Positions 53,354 to 64,000 of a stretch of DNA of 64,000 nt are shown in pieces. Under the pieces are notes generated by a model that did not search any database, had not been told where the DNA came from, and saw only the letters and a list, made by a program, of their open reading frames with translations. Source of the stretch: Arsenicibacter rosenii. GTDB lineage: Bacteria > Bacteroidota > Bacteroidia > Cytophagales > Spirosomataceae. The position numbers were made by a program, and so were the translations under genes. Each line of letters starts with the position of its first letter. Positions within the stretch are counted from its first letter, which is position 1. Location: positions 93,908 through 157,907 of the forward strand of contig NZ_MORL01000012.1 of the NCBI RefSeq assembly GCF_001870735.1. The letters are read 5' to 3'.

Positions 53354-53899
53354 ATGAAAACCTCCTTATTAACACTGCTTGGTATAGTTGCCGGGTTCGT
53401 AGCTACGGCGCAGACGCAATGGAAGCCGACGACTGCGAGCGTTTCATTCCGGATTAAAAATGCGGGTCTGGCGGTAAACGGTACGTTCGGCGGGTTTCAG
53501 GGACAACTGCTTTTTGACCCGGCCAATCCGGAGAAAAGTGTATTGATTGCGTCCGTCGATGCCAAAGCCGTTGACACCGGGATTGGCCTGAGAAATGACC
53601 ATCTCCGGAAAAAAGAGTATCTGGATGTAGCATCCTTCCCGAGGGTTACCCTGAAATCAACGCGGATTACGGCCAAAGGAAACGGCATGTATACGGGCGC
53701 ATTTGAGCTGAGTCTGAAAGGAGTGACGCGGCCGGTCTCTTTTCCGTTTACGTTCACAAACGGCACCTTTGACGGAGGATTCATAATTGACCGGCGCGAT
53801 TTCGGGGTTGGCAAAAACAGCTTGATAATGGGTGATGAGGTGACGATCACTATTCACGTCCAGTCGGTACCGGTCCCTGCTGTAGCAGAGGCAAAATAG
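53354..53899 (+). CDS. YceI-family exported lipocalin-like protein
   Basis: About 181 residues. A signal peptide (LLTLLGIVAGFVATAQ) leads into the YceI domain: ASVSFRIKNAGLAVNGTFGGF, the central FPRVTLKSTRIT strand, LKGVTRPVSFPFTF and RRDFGVGKNSLIMGDEVTITIHV. YceI barrels bind polyisoprenoid or other long lipids in the periplasm. It starts 154 bases after the hybrid kinase stop. A second Met two codons upstream (53348) is possible. Confidence 0.9.
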   Translation: MKTSLLTLLGIVAGFVATAQTQWKPTTASVSFRIKNAGLAVNGTFGGFQGQLLFDPANPEKSVLIASVDAKAVDTGIGLRNDHLRKKEYLDVASFPRVTLKSTRITAKGNGMYTGAFELSLKGVTRPVSFPFTFTNGTFDGGFIIDRRDFGVGKNSLIMGDEVTITIHVQSVPVPAVAEAK

Positions 53900-54542
53900 T
53901 GCGGCCGGAAGCTGACGTAGTCAGGTTCCGGCCAGAGTTGCCACACCGCCGGAAGTTAATACCGGCTTATAATCCAGCCATTGCGTAGCCTCCTGCCAAA
54001 TGGCAGCACCAACCACCTACACACCTTCGCTAAATGTCCGTCAGCTGCTTGCTTCAACGGCAGACTATGGTCCGGTCTTAACTTCGGGTACGTAGCCCCT
54101 TACAACCGCCACGCTTGATAGCCAATAAGCCAGCCGCATAACGGTAGTAGCTGCCGGCACACCTCTTCTCGTCTTGTCGGCGCACCTTGTCTTGCCGTTT
54201 ATGCGGGTTAGGCAAGGAGATTGAACACAGTTGTCCCCAAACCACAATAACCACCAGCAATTCTTCTGCTTTCCATCACTTACCTGTCCCTGCTCCTTAT
54301 CCTGCCTTGCCAAATGGCGGGAAAGTACTTTATCTGCCTGCAAAAAATGTAGAAAGGCGCCTTGTGTACAAAAAAGGGCGCCTTATCACCAGGTACTCTT
54401 CAGGTGCTTAGTTTGTCAATCTTTTTGCTTGTTAAACATATATAGACATGATATTACTAAAATGTACGCATTGGTTTACGTAACGGCAAGTATTGGTACT
54501 ATATGTGGCTTAATAAATCGCACGGTCTGGGGCAAAAAAACA
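53900..54542. other. 643-bp gene-poor region with imperfect hairpins, possible cassette-like remnant
   Basis: No convincing gene. Two TGCCAAATGGC words (around 53994 and 54310) bracket about 310 bases. Inside, CCGCATAACGG (54134-54144) faces CCGTTTATGCGG (54195-54206), an inverted repeat with one extra base, followed by GTTAGGC (54207-54213). This is loosely like an integron attC site. An 8-bp hairpin (AAGGCGCC 54354-54361 with GGCGCCTT 54377-54384) follows. Short frames on both strands have no protein-like features. The promoter of the next gene should lie in 54400-54540 but no clear TAnnTTTG box was found. Confidence 0.5.
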
Positions 54543-56102
54543 ATGAGAAAGATAACAGTATATAGGCGTTATGTATTTCCGGGACTGTGTGTCTTGTTAT
54601 CGAACATCGTATTTGGGCAGATTTCGTTTGACAATTACAGCCATGTATTGCCACAGCGTCCTTTTGTCGGTTTTTTGTCAAAAGCCGTTGCGGATCTAAA
54701 CGGAGATGGGCTGGACGACATTGTGCGGATCCGAGCAAACACAAAGGAACTCTCGGTTTTGTACCAGCTGCCAGACGGATCGTTCCGTAACAGCCATATC
54801 CGTACCCTTAACGCTGAACCCATTGCCACCCTTGTCGGCGACATTAACAACGATCATAGAAATGATATTCTGACAGGAGGTGCGTTTGACGGGATCACTG
54901 TTTTAAAAAATAATGCAGACACCTTTACACAGGATATCGTCACTGATCCTGCCGTCTGGATGCAGGGTGCCAACCTGGTCGATATCAACAACGATGGCTG
55001 GCTGGACGTTTTTGCCTGCAACGATGCAGGGCTTAATCAGATATGGAAAAATAACGGGGCTGGCCGGTTTAGTGCCGTAACCAACTGGATTGATATGCGG
55101 ACGGTTCCGGCCTCCGACAATTCGGGTAATTACGGTTCGGTCTGGGCGGATATCGATAACGATGGTGACCTGGACCTGTATCTGGCCAAATGCTCGATGT
55201 ATGCCATGGGTCCGCAAAACGCCGGCGACCCGCGCCGGATCAATCAGCTCTTTCTGAATCATACCTACGACCGGCTGCATGGTCAACCGGTTAAAAATAC
55301 CACCAATTTCACCCTTGATCCCTCCAACTGGTTCAGCGAAGCCGCGGCCGGGGCAAACGTAAAGATCAGCGGGCAGTCATGGACCGCCGATTTTGCCGAC
55401 ATCGACAACGATGGGGATCAGGACTTACTGGTTACCAATCACGAAAGCCCGACCATGCTGCTGGAAAACGACGGTACCGGGCATTTCACCGACATCACTA
55501 CCCAAAGTGGCATTTCGGGAGTAGTCGAGCCCTTGCAGGGCCTGATGCGGGACTTCGATAACGACGGCTACATGGATGTGCTGCTGGCGGGCGATATGGC
55601 CGCTCAGCTCTGGCGCAATAATGGCGACAAGACTTTTACGCTCCAGGCAGGTGCGCTGGGAAACACGCCGACCACCTCCTTTGCCGTCGGGGATTTGAAC
55701 CATGATGGCTTTCCGGACATTTATGTCAGCCATTATGCGCGGGCCGATGCCGAAGATGAGCTTTGGATAAACCAACCCAACGGGAATCACTTTGTGGGCG
55801 TGACACTCCGCGGAATTCAATCAAATACCAATGGCGTGGGGGCTAAAATTCTGGTGTACCGCACCGATGGTGTACAACTGGTACGGGAGGTGCGGGCCGG
55901 TGAAAGTTACGGGATAACCAACTCCTACACACAACTCATAGGGTTAGGCCCTTCGGCAGGTATTCTCCGGATTGAGGTTCACTGGCCGTCGGGCCAACGG
56001 AGCCGGATACAGCAACCGGCTTCGGACCAGTTTCTGGTAATTGGCGAGCCTGTTGGTCCGCCATGCCGTTGCCTCTCTCTGGAGGCTGTCCAGATCCGAT
56101 AA
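54543..56102 (+). CDS. Secreted FG-GAP/VCBS repeat protein with ASPIC/UnbV domain
   Basis: About 519 residues. The signal peptide (VYRRYVFPGLCVLLSNIVFGQ) fixes the start, although the frame is open 104 codons further up. Several FG-GAP/VCBS repeats with Ca-binding Asp loops follow (ADLNGDGLDDIV, GDINNDHRNDIL, DINNDGWLDVF, ADIDNDGDLDLYLA, DIDNDGDQDLLV, RDFDNDGYMDVLLA, GDLNHDGFPDIYV), making a beta-propeller, then an ASPIC/UnbV (CRTAC-like) domain (FVGVTLRGIQSNTNGVGAKI to EVHWPSGQ). The short end PPCRCLSLEAVQIR is not a T9SS sorting domain. Located at the surface or secreted; binding partner unknown. The giant surface-protein gene starts 141 bases downstream. Confidence 0.85.
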   Translation: MRKITVYRRYVFPGLCVLLSNIVFGQISFDNYSHVLPQRPFVGFLSKAVADLNGDGLDDIVRIRANTKELSVLYQLPDGSFRNSHIRTLNAEPIATLVGDINNDHRNDILTGGAFDGITVLKNNADTFTQDIVTDPAVWMQGANLVDINNDGWLDVFACNDAGLNQIWKNNGAGRFSAVTNWIDMRTVPASDNSGNYGSVWADIDNDGDLDLYLAKCSMYAMGPQNAGDPRRINQLFLNHTYDRLHGQPVKNTTNFTLDPSNWFSEAAAGANVKISGQSWTADFADIDNDGDQDLLVTNHESPTMLLENDGTGHFTDITTQSGISGVVEPLQGLMRDFDNDGYMDVLLAGDMAAQLWRNNGDKTFTLQAGALGNTPTTSFAVGDLNHDGFPDIYVSHYARADAEDELWINQPNGNHFVGVTLRGIQSNTNGVGAKILVYRTDGVQLVREVRAGESYGITNSYTQLIGLGPSAGILRIEVHWPSGQRSRIQQPASDQFLVIGEPVGPPCRCLSLEAVQIR

Positions 56103-56243
56103 ATAAACGGAACATACAACATCCATCAGGAATATGCCGCCATATTCTGTCAGTCACCCTATTGGCTGGCCAATAAAACAGAAGCGGTGATAAAACACGG
56201 CAGTCGCCGGATAAAGACCTTTTCCACTAACAGACGTATAACT

Positions 56244-59200
56244 ATGCAAAATTTGTACATGCGCGTTGATCGCCGGAGGCCCTGGCAGGGGATAGTGACC
56301 TGCCTTTGGCTGTATTTATTGACCGCCGGCAGTGTATTAGCCCAAATACCTACCTGTGGCCCTAACCAAATGACATCGGGCTATGCGGTAGGAGCAACGA
56401 CGGTGGTCTCAACCACCGGTACGGTAACGAGTGCGACTGCGGCGTTGGGTACCGGAGATGGTAGTACGGCCATACTGGGTGCCAATTCGGCCCTTAAACT
56501 TGACATGGGAGTGATGTTACCAGCGGGTAGCCGTCTGACAGTAAGTTATGTTGCTACAGACGCAAAAGCTCCGCTTCAGGTACTGGTATCCAGTACGGCA
56601 GCAGGGCCTTTTACCAATATAGCCCAACTGGCGGGGGCAACAAATGCAGTAACCTTACCCATGGCTGTGCGCTATGTACAACTGATTACCACCGGAACGT
56701 CGTATTTCATTAATGCAGTAACGTATCCGGTTTATACGTGTGTAACCAACCCGGTTCCAACCTGTGCGGCCGGACAAACGCTGATGACCTATCCGGCAGG
56801 TACCCAAGGTGTGAACGCCATAACCGGGACGGTTTCCAATAGCGCCAACGCAGCCGGTCCGCCTGACAGGGTTGCCGCCACCGTTGCTGCAAATGGGTCC
56901 ATCACGCTGGATTTTGGACGTGTTGTTGCCGGAGGAAACGTATTATCACTGGTCTATTCGTCGCAATATAATGAAACGTATGCGCCTCCCTTGCAGATGC
57001 TGGTAAGTACGACCGGTGCACCAGGGTCATTTACCTCCATAGGCTCTTTTCAGCCAACGACCAACACATCCCTAATCAACGGAAGCCTGACACTACCCAT
57101 AGATGCCCGCTATGTACAGCTGTTAACGCCGCCGGGGACCTATTCTTCGTATTACATTGATGCCCTGACCTATGCTGTTTACAGTTGTGTGTCTCCGCCT
57201 GATATAACTTGTGGAGCGGGGCAGATTTCGGTCACCAGCCTGAGCGGGGCTCAGGCAACGGGCACTACGGGTGGAGTTGTTACCAGTACAACAAATGTAC
57301 TGGGTATTTCCGATGGTAAGCTGGCTACATTGGGCACTAACTCATCCGTCAGTGTCGACATGGGCAGTGTACTGGCAGCCGGCATTACACTCACGTTTAG
57401 CTATTCGTCAACGGATAACACATCTCCCTTACAAATCTGGGTAGCCAATAATGCGGGAGATCCTTATACCTATATCGGGAGTGTTCCGGCAAGTATCGCT
57501 ACAACAACCCGACAGCTGACCTTACCGTTGGCCGCGCAGTACATTAAGCTGGTTGCCACGGGTACCGGCTATGCGGTCGATGCCGTCACCCGGCAGGTTT
57601 TTAGTTGTATAACTGATCCGGCAGCCTGTGCGGCCGGACAGCAGTCTGTTGTCTATCCGGGAGGGGGAGCCACCAGCGTCTACAGCACATCAGGTACGCT
57701 GACCAATCAGGCCAGCGCAACGGGTTTGGTGGATGGTTCCTATGCCACCCTGAGTCCTGATGCAACGATTACACTGGATTTGGGTAGTACCATTGCTGCT
57801 GGTAATGTATTGGTAATGCGAGCGTATTCGCAGTATAGCGCCACCTATGCTCAATCCATGCAGGTGCTGGCTGCCACGAATGCAGCGGGGCCTTATACGA
57901 GCCTTGGGGATATACAACCGAATACCTCGGTTAATACAATAAGTTTCCCCTTGCAGACCAATGTCCGGTTTATCCGGTTTACTACGACCTCAAATATCTA
58001 TTCGACCTATTATGTGGATGCGGTGATGTACCAGGCCTATGCCTGTGCGACACCGGTTAGCACAAGTTGTTCGGCAGGGGAGCAGTCATTTAGTTACGAA
58101 GCCGGAGTACAAGGGGCAGGATCAACAACTGGAGCCGTAACCAGCGCTACCAATATCGTAGGTGTTCCGGATGGTACAGCAGTCTCAATAGGCGTTAATT
58201 CCGCTATTACGGTTGATATGGGGAGTGCTTTGCCGGCCGGGATGGTGTTGAAACTGTATTATTCGTCAGCTAACACTACGGCTCCAATGCAGGTATTTGC
58301 TGCCGCCAGTACCGGCGGGCCGTTTACGTTTATCGGTTACGTCACCGGCTCAACCGGTAGTACCAGTCAGACCCTGACTTTACCTCTGACGGCTCAGTAT
58401 ATTCAGTTGAAAACAGCCGGTACGGCCTACTCTCCGGATGCGGTTACCTATCCGGTCTATACCTGTGCTGTTCCGCCGGTGACCACCTGCCCGGCAGGAC
58501 AGAAATTAGTTGGCTATAGCCAGGGAGCCACAGCCATCAATGGTGCTACAGGTACTGTCTCGGCCACGGCCAACGCCTTGGGAAGTCCGGATGGCAATAC
58601 GGCCGGTTTGAATGCGAACGCGTCAATCACCCTGGATATGGGCAGTACGATTGCCGCAGGGAACAGCCTGATGGTGACCTACCTGTCGGCTAATACAGCC
58701 GCGCCCATGCAGGTATTGGTCTCGGGTAATGCCGGCGGCCCATTCACGAACATTGCCCGTTTGCCGGGTAGTGCGAGCCGGACAACCCAATCCGTTCAGC
58801 TACCGGTAACGGCCCGCTATGTACAATTGCTCACCTCCGCATCGTCCTATTCCGTCGATGCCGTGGCTTATCCCGTGTATGCCTGTGTGTCTTCTCCGTC
58901 GGCCAGCTGTGCAAACGGGGAGTTACTGTTCACGGATGCCACCGGAGCACAGGGCGTTGGGGCTACCACCGGAACGGTGACGTCTGCTACCTATGCCATA
59001 GGAAAACCCGATGGGAGTCCGGCGGCTTTAGGGGCCAATTCGTCATTAATCCTGAATATGGGAAGTGTAGTAACGGCGGGGAATACGCTGAACATTACCT
59101 ATCAGTCAGGCAATACGACGGCACCTGTGCAGGTACTGGTATCAACAAATGCCGGTGGCCCATACACCAATATTGCTCAGCTGGACGGAACAACAACGAG

Positions 59201-62200
59201 TAGCACAAAAAGTCTGATTCTGCCGTTGGACGCACAGTATGTGCAACTACAAACCACAGCAACCAGCTACTGGGTCGATGCCGTCACCAGGACAGTTTAT
59301 AACTGCATCAGCCGACCGGTTGTATCCTGTCCCGCCGGGCAGGTATCCGCCAGCTATCAGACAGGTTTGCCGGCCGGTAGTGGAAATACGGTTAATATGG
59401 CTGGAGTGCCTGACGGAAATACAGAATATATTGCCGCTAATTCAACCAGGAACGCTGACGCGGGCAGTGATTTACCCGCAGGAACGACACTGTTTTTTAC
59501 CTATTCATCGGCCGACAACACGGCACCTATGCAGGTGCTGGTATCAACAAATGCCGGTGGCCCATACACCAATATTGCACAACTGACAGCCCGGACTTCA
59601 ATGGGGACAATGCCGGTAACGCTACCCGTATCAGCCCGCTACATCCGGTTACAGACCACAGCGACTGCCTATAGTCTGGACGCGGTTACCTATCCGGTAT
59701 ACACCTGCGTGACACCGGTTTCCGGCACTTGTAGTGCAGGTCAGCAACTGGTGAGCTATCAGTCAGGAGCGCAGAGCGTAAGCACGACAAACGGTAGTAT
59801 CCAGAATAGCACTAACCTGTTGGGCAGGCCTGATGGGTTTAATGTATCTATACCGGGCAGTGCCTCACTGGTTATGGATATGGGAAAGGTGATAACAGGG
59901 GGTAACAGCCTGCAAATTAGCTATACCCCTACTGATGGAAACAGTCCTCTACAGGTGCTGGTTGCCACCAGCTCAGGTGGCCCGTATACCAGCATTGCCC
60001 AGTTACCCAATAATTATTATATTACCCAGGTAACCAGGACCGTAGAGATTAACTTGCTCATCGATGCACGTTATGTGAAACTACAGACAACGAGTACGGC
60101 CTATAATGTTGATGCCGTCACTTACACCGTGTATAACTGTGTGAATACGCCAATGTCGGGCTGTCTGGTCGGTCAGCAGGCAATCAGTTCAAATGTAGGG
60201 GCCGTAAGCATCGTTAGTTCTGGCAATGTGACCAATCCCGGCTCAGCAACGGGTATGCCTGATGGGTCAGTTGCCGCAACGCCCGGCAATACCAGCGCGA
60301 CACTCATACTCGATTTAGGTACGGTCGTAGCCGGAGGTAATAACCTCAATATACGATACTCCACGAATGGTATAACTGCTCAAATGCAGGTGTTAGTCGC
60401 TACGAACATAACCGGCCCGTATACCAATATCGGGCAGTTGCCTGCTTCAGCGGGAACCACAGCAAGCCTCACGTTGCCGGTGGATGTGCGGTATGTTCAG
60501 TTACAATCGGCTAATTCCGTGTACAATATAGATGCCGTAATGTATTCCGTCTATACCTGTATCAGCTCATCGCTAACCAGCGGGGTTGTCTATCTGGACG
60601 CGAACGTGGATGGGGTGCGAAACAGTACAGAACCGGGAATAGGCGGGGTCACGGTGAGAGCGTATGACGCAGGCGGTAATCTGGCAGGCACCACAATTAC
60701 TGCCGATGCCAATCCGGCACTGGGTATTGCGGGGGGAGATTATGGGTTTACGAACCTGACAGCGGGCCAGCCTTACCGGTTAGCGTTTTCCAATTGGCCT
60801 GCTCAATATAGCTCGTCTGGCTATGGAGCCGATAACGGAACCGATGTGCAATTTATACAAGGGGTAACGACGCACAATGATTTCGGCCTGTACATACCGG
60901 GTTCTGTCTGTAGCCTTTCTCCAAACAGTAAAATGGTATTTGGATCGGCCTTATTCTCGGTTGGGGATAAAATGACGGTTGGCTCCTGGGATTATCTTGA
61001 CAGAACTACCGGTCAGGCACCGCTGGTATCGACACAGGATATATCCTACTTAACGGTAGGTGTTCCAATCGGGATCGCTTCTCCACGGCCAACGAACTGG
61101 GTATACATGTCTGCCATGTCAACCGACTTTACGAGCGTGTTTCCGCCTGCCCCTGACGGGTCTTCCGCAATTTATATTGCAAATTACAATGCACCGGACG
61201 GCTCGCAGTCGTACCAGGGAACCAGGCTCTTAGTAAAACTATCGGATTTGGGGATCGATGTCGGTCCGGCCACGAAAACGGTAGGCGCTGGCACCTTCGG
61301 TGTACAGGGCCTGGGTGGGCTGGATTTTACGCCATCCGGCGATACGATGTTTGTCGTCAATATGTATCACGGGAGCCTCGTGGGGGTCAACGTCAGCAAG
61401 GTCGATTATGCGACACTGCCCGTCAGTAAACCCACCGCAGCCTTTGAAATCTACCCGCCAGCTTCCTTAGCCGGTTGTAGCGGGGGCGTCTACCGGCCAA
61501 CGGCACTAAAACAGTATGGGGGTAAGCTGTATGTGGGGGGCGTGTGCGATGCTGAAATCAGTACGAAGGTTGCTGACCTGCAAGGTGTTGTATTAGCGTA
61601 TGAGCCAGCTACAGGCACCTGGAGTAAAACCTTTAGCTTCCCGATCAATTTTACAGGTGGGGGTACTTATGGAGAAACCGGACACGGTGCTGTTGATTGG
61701 AGCAGCTCATCGAGCACAGAAATGGCTCCTGTCCTGCTTGATTTAGCCTTTGCCGACAATGGCCTGATGGTGATGGGAATAACGGATCGATTTGTTTATA
61801 CCTACAGTTCCGGTAACCAGGTAGGCTATGTGATCGGAGCCTGGAAAAACACCGACGGTTCCTATACGCTGGAGAATGCCGGGAAATTAGGCCCCTATAC
61901 CTCTACAGCTGATAATAAAGTCAATGACGGCACGGGTAATTATGTGAATACCGGTGGTGGGCCAGGTGGTAAATTTTTCTTTCAGCAAAAGAATTTTGAT
62001 GGAAGACCATATGGATTTTCTGGTGGCTTGTATATTAAGTCAGGTACAAGCTATGTGCTGGCCGGTTATTTAGATGCCATGAACGGCTATAGCAATGGGG
62101 TAGTTTATTTAGATTTATCAACGGGAGTACCCGCCTATGGAGCTACGTTGACCGGAGCAGGTCCGAAAATAGCACGGATCTCAGGATTAGATCAGGTTTG

Positions 62201-64000
62201 TGACGCCCTGCCGCCTATTGAAATTGGTAACCGCGTTTGGAAAGATACCAACAATAACGGGATTCAGGATGCCGGCGAACCGCCATTGGCCGGTGTAACG
62301 GTGGAGTTGCGGGATGCCGGCGGTAACCTGATCGTTACGGCCATTACCGACGCCGGGGGGAATTATAGCTTCTCTAACCTGCCGAACCGGAGCAATACAT
62401 CCGCTCAGAAGTATAACCTACCCCTTACCCCATTGACCAGCTATGCCCTGCGGATCAGTTCTTTAGGGTCAGATACGTCCACAAGCGGGCTAACCCTGAC
62501 GGGTATTTCACCCGCCCCCGGCGAAACGGCCGGAGGGATCAATACCGGATCATCAACCATCAATAACGATGCCTTTCTGGTCGGTGGATTACCCGTTATT
62601 AGTCTGAGAACAGGGGTCGATGGGTCGACTGCTCATACGTATGATTTTGGTTTCGTCGATGTGCCTTGTTCGCTGAGCCTGATTGCTACTCCCGGCAATT
62701 GTGACCCTGCGACCAACCAGTATACCCTAACAGGAACTCTGAGTCTGACCGGCAACAGTACCGGCGGAACGGCCACCATTACCGATGGATCCAGATCGGC
62801 GACCATAACAGTGGCTGCTAATGCCACCTCGGTAGCTTACTCGCTGACAGGTCTACCCTCCGATGGGGTCAGCCATACGGTAGCCGTGACGCTGGCGGGT
62901 TGCAGCGGGGCTGCGACGTCTTATACTGCACCGGCTTCGTGTACGGTAGCGGCATCCATTGTGGTTGCCTCCGCCACGGTCTGTTACGGCAGCAGTGCCA
63001 CCCTGACCGCCTCGGGTTGCACGGGCACGGTGACGTGGTTGGACAACACGACGGGTACCAGCCTGACCACGCCAAACCTGACGGCAACGACAAATTATAC
63101 GGCGACCTGTACGACCTCGACGGGTTCAGCGACTACGGCGGTGGGCACGGTGACGGTAATGCCGCAGCCGGTGCTGAGTCTGCAAGCTTCGTTAACCAAC
63201 GTGACAGTCGGCACACCGGTAAGCCTGTCGGCGCTGGGCTGTGTGGGCACAGTAAGCTGGTCGACAGGTGGCAACGGCGCAGTGATCAGCGTAACGCCGT
63301 CGCAGCCGAGCCAGACTTACAGCGCCACGTGCGTGACGGGTCCGGGCTGTCAGACGACGGCCTCGGTGACGGTCAATACCCAACCGGCGGCGAGTTTAAT
63401 AGTGTTATCGGCGACGGTCTGTTACGGCAGCAGTGCCACCCTGATAGCCTCGGGTTGCACGGGCACGGTGACGTGGTCAACCAGCACGACGGGCACCAGC
63501 CTGATCACGCCGAATCTGACGCAAACGACGAATTATACGGCGACCTGTACGACCTCGACGGGTTCAGCGACTACAGCGGTGGGCACGGTGACGGTAATGC
63601 CGCAGCCGGTGCTGAGCCTGCAAGCTTCGTCAACCAACGTGACGGTTGGCACGCCGGTGAGCCTGTCGGCCATCGGCTGTGTGGGTACGGTAAGCTGGTC
63701 GACGGGCGGCAATGGCGTAGTGATCAGCGTAACGCCATCACAGCCAACGCAGACCTACAGCGCCACGTGCGTGACGGGTCCGGGCTGTCAGACGACGGCG
63801 TCTTTGACGGTCAATACCCAACCGGCGGCGAGTCTGGTGGTGCTGTCGGCCACAGTCTGTTACGGCAGCAGTGCGACCCTGATAGCCTCGGGTTGCACGG
63901 GCACGGTGACGTGGTCAACCAGCACGACGGGCAATACGCTGCTAACGCCTGCCCTGACGCAGACAACGGCATATACGGCGACCTGTACGACCTCGACGGG
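56244..64000 (+). CDS. Giant secreted repeat protein, probable surface adhesin (3' end outside window)
   Basis: A single frame is open from ATG at 56244 to the window edge (more than 2,585 codons) with no internal stop. A signal peptide ends at GSVLAQ. Ten tandem modules of 133-149 residues run from 56355 to about 60560. An SdrD-B-like module follows ([20 protein letters not shown]), then about 480 residues that read like a propeller or lectin-like region, and a second SdrD-B module ([20 protein letters not shown]). The last part has an Ig-like domain ([20 protein letters not shown]) and 146-residue Ig-like repeats. Thr/Ser/Gly/Ala-rich, low Lys. Such proteins in gliding Bacteroidota are secreted by the type IX system; the sorting domain would lie beyond the window. 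Confidence 0.85.
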   Translation, partial: MQNLYMRVDRRRPWQGIVTCLWLYLLTAGSVLAQIPTCGPNQMTSGYAVGATTVVSTTGTVTSATAALGTGDGSTAILGANSALKLDMGVMLPAGSRLTVSYVATDAKAPLQVLVSSTAAGPFTNIAQLAGATNAVTLPMAVRYVQLITTGTSYFINAVTYPVYTCVTNPVPTCAAGQTLMTYPAGTQGVNAITGTVSNSANAAGPPDRVAATVAANGSITLDFGRVVAGGNVLSLVYSSQYNETYAPPLQMLVSTTGAPGSFTSIGSFQPTTNTSLINGSLTLPIDARYVQLLTPPGTYSSYYIDALTYAVYSCVSPPDITCGAGQISVTSLSGAQATGTTGGVVTSTTNVLGISDGKLATLGTNSSVSVDMGSVLAAGITLTFSYSSTDNTSPLQIWVANNAGDPYTYIGSVPASIATTTRQLTLPLAAQYIKLVATGTGYAVDAVTRQVFSCITDPAACAAGQQSVVYPGGGATSVYSTSGTLTNQASATGLVDGSYATLSPDATITLDLGSTIAAGNVLVMRAYSQYSATYAQSMQVLAATNAAGPYTSLGDIQPNTSVNTISFPLQTNVRFIRFTTTSNIYSTYYVDAVMYQAYACATPVSTSCSAGEQSFSYEAGVQGAGSTTGAVTSATNIVGVPDGTAVSIGVNSAITVDMGSALPAGMVLKLYYSSANTTAPMQVFAAASTGGPFTFIGYVTGSTGSTSQTLTLPLTAQYIQLKTAGTAYSPDAVTYPVYTCAVPPVTTCPAGQKLVGYSQGATAINGATGTVSATANALGSPDGNTAGLNANASITLDMGSTIAAGNSLMVTYLSANTAAPMQVLVSGNAGGPFTNIARLPGSASRTTQSVQLPVTARYVQLLTSASSYSVDAVAYPVYACVSSPSASCANGELLFTDATGAQGVGATTGTVTSATYAIGKPDGSPAALGANSSLILNMGSVVTAGNTLNITYQSGNTTAPVQVLVSTNAGGPYTNIAQLDGTTTSSTKSLILPLDAQYVQLQTTATSYWVDAVTRTVYNCISRPVVSCPAGQVSASYQTGLPAGSGNTVNMAGVPDGNTEYIAANSTRNADAGSDLPAGTTLFFTYSSADNTAPMQVLVSTNAGGPYTNIAQLTARTSMGTMPVTLPVSARYIRLQTTATAYSLDAVTYPVYTCVTPVSGTCSAGQQLVSYQSGAQSVSTTNGSIQNSTNLLGRPDGFNVSIPGSASLVMDMGKVITGGNSLQISYTPTDGNSPLQVLVATSSGGPYTSIAQLPNNYYITQVTRTVEINLLIDARYVKLQTTSTAYNVDAVTYTVYNCVNTPMSGCLVGQQAISSNVGAVSIVSSGNVTNPGSATGMPDGSVAATPGNTSATLILDLGTVVAGGNNLNIRYSTNGITAQMQVLVATNITGPYTNIGQLPASAGTTASLTLPVDVRYVQLQSANSVYNIDAVMYSVYTCISSSLTSGVVYLDANVDGVRNSTEPGIGGVTVRAYDAGGNLAGTTITADANPALGIAGGDYGFTNLTAGQPYRLAFSNWPAQYSSSGYGADNGTDVQFIQGVTTHNDFGLYIPGSVCSLSPNSKMVFGSALFSVGDKMTVGSWDYLDRTTGQAPLVSTQDISYLTVGVPIGIASPRPTNWVYMSAMSTDFTSVFPPAPDGSSAIYIANYNAPDGSQSYQGTRLLVKLSDLGIDVGPATKTVGAGTFGVQGLGGLDFTPSGDTMFVVNMYHGSLVGVNVSKVDYATLPVSKPTAAFEIYPPASLAGCSGGVYRPTALKQYGGKLYVGGVCDAEISTKVADLQGVVLAYEPATGTWSKTFSFPINFTGGGTYGETGHGAVDWSSSSSTEMAPVLLDLAFADNGLMVMGITDRFVYTYSSGNQVGYVIGAWKNTDGSYTLENAGKLGPYTSTADNKVNDGTGNYVNTGGGPGGKFFFQQKNFDGRPYGFSGGLYIKSGTSYVLAGYLDAMNGYSNGVVYLDLSTGVPAYGATLTGAGPKIARISGLDQVCDALPPIEIGNRVWKDTNNNGIQDAGEPPLAGVTVELRDAGGNLIVTAITDAGGNYSFSNLPNRSNTSAQKYNLPLTPLTSYALRISSLGSDTSTSGLTLTGISPAPGETAGGINTGSSTINNDAFLVGGLPVISLRTGVDGSTAHTYDFGFVDVPCSLSLIATPGNCDPATNQYTLTGTLSLTGNSTGGTATITDGSRSATITVAANATSVAYSLTGLPSDGVSHTVAVTLAGCSGAATSYTAPASCTVAASIVVASATVCYGSSATLTASGCTGTVTWLDNTTGTSLTTPNLTATTNYTATCTTSTGSATTAVGTVTVMPQPVLSLQASLTNVTVGTPVSLSALGCVGTVSWSTGGNGAVISVTPSQPSQTYSATCVTGPGCQTTASVTVNTQPAASLIVLSATVCYGSSATLIASGCTGTVTWSTSTTGTSLITPNLTQTTNYTATCTTSTGSATTAVGTVTVMPQPVLSLQASSTNVTVGTPVSLSAIGCVGTVSWSTGGNGVVISVTPSQPTQTYSATCVTGPGCQTTASLTVNTQPAASLVVLSATVCYGSSATLIASGCTGTVTWSTSTTGNTLLTPALTQTTAYTATCTTST
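56355..60560 (+). repeat. Ten tandem protein modules of about 140 residues, Cys to Cys
   Basis: Copies begin at the Cys codons 56355, 56763, 57210, 57627, 58068, 58488, 58908, 59328, 59730 and 60162 (136, 149, 139, 147, 140, 140, 140, 134, 144 and about 133 residues). Each reads roughly CxAGQ, GTVTSATN, PDG, LDMGS, AAGN, a [17 protein letters not shown] block, LTLPV, ARYVQLQTTGT and [10 protein letters not shown]. Copies differ clearly in sequence, so the duplication is old, unlike the repeats at the 3' end. Confidence 0.9.
62982..64000 (+). repeat. Near-identical 438-bp tandem repeats coding for Ig-like domains
   Basis: The codon for Cys in VCYGSSATL recurs at 62982, 63420 and 63858, exactly 438 bases (146 codons) apart. 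Each unit holds two Ig-like halves ([13 protein letters not shown] and [13 protein letters not shown]). Copies agree at most bases, including synonymous sites. The third copy is cut by the window end. Confidence 0.95.

Noticed and set aside
54065..54343. Small gene of 92 codons on the minus strand
   Set aside because: Lies in a gene-poor stretch with overlapping frames on both strands, no domain, no signal peptide and no promoter.
59239..59586. Short open frames within the giant repeat gene, for example 115 codons at 59239
   Set aside because: They are in other frames of a long gene whose modules are all in one continuous frame.

Overview
The window reads as chromosomal DNA of a Bacteroidota bacterium, most likely order Cytophagales and close to Spirosoma-type organisms. 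This is inference. The support is Bacteroidota-style promoters (TAnnTTTG) and weak Shine-Dalgarno signals, a DUF2147 protein, YHS-domain exported proteins, a Reg_prop/Y_Y_Y hybrid histidine kinase, an ASPIC/UnbV FG-GAP protein and a giant gliding-bacterium-style surface protein. No phage, IS transposase, CRISPR array or replication origin was found. The only RNA gene seen is one tRNA-Leu(CAA).

Layout. 1-2.5 kb: a sigma-54 response regulator (cut by the window edge) and its NtrY-like kinase, then an OmpR-type regulator. 2.7-11 kb: an MHS-type transporter, an RND efflux operon (adaptor, pump, outer-membrane channel) and a small exported protein of unknown function. 11.3-18.3 kb: GtrA protein, alkylglycerol-monooxygenase-like membrane hydroxylase, a TIM-barrel isomerase paired with a GMC oxidoreductase, and an S41 peptidase. 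18.5-24.8 kb: mixed housekeeping (DUF4405 protein, exported nucleosidase, ABC exporter, flavin monooxygenase with DUF2147 protein, thioesterase). 25-34 kb: sugar-acid dehydratase, DEAD-box helicase, a three-gene Mla/MCE lipid transport operon, then an SDR and a UxaA-family dehydratase. 34-41 kb: acyltransferase-like membrane protein with adenine deaminase, ECF sigma factor, a protein of the family databases call asparagine synthetase B, a MacB-type permease and tRNA-Leu. 41-44.4 kb: a compact cluster of two YHS proteins, DoxX, DinB, LysE and a DM13 lipoprotein. 44.6-53.9 kb: an orphan sigma-54 regulator, an NRDE/TANGO2 protein overlapping a membrane-anchored ATP-grasp enzyme, an outer-membrane barrel, a large hybrid kinase and a YceI protein. 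54.5-64 kb: secreted surface proteins.

The most unusual object is the gene starting at 56244. It stays open to the window edge (more than 2,585 codons) and has a signal peptide, ten tandem copies of a roughly 140-residue Cys-bracketed module I do not recognise, a middle part between two SdrD-B-like modules, and then nearly identical 438-bp Ig-like repeats that run off the end. A second theme is intergenic DNA: several gaps carry low-complexity tetranucleotide arrays folded into inverted repeats, or palindromes sharing arms (GTGGCACGAC, GAGACGCAA) with other gaps. Other points are a GMC oxidoreductase with the Cys spacing of 3Fe-4S glucose dehydrogenases, an RND pump with Asn at one of the two proton-relay Asp positions, and the NRDE/ATP-grasp and YHS/DoxX/DinB/LysE/DM13 clusters, whose joint roles I cannot assign.
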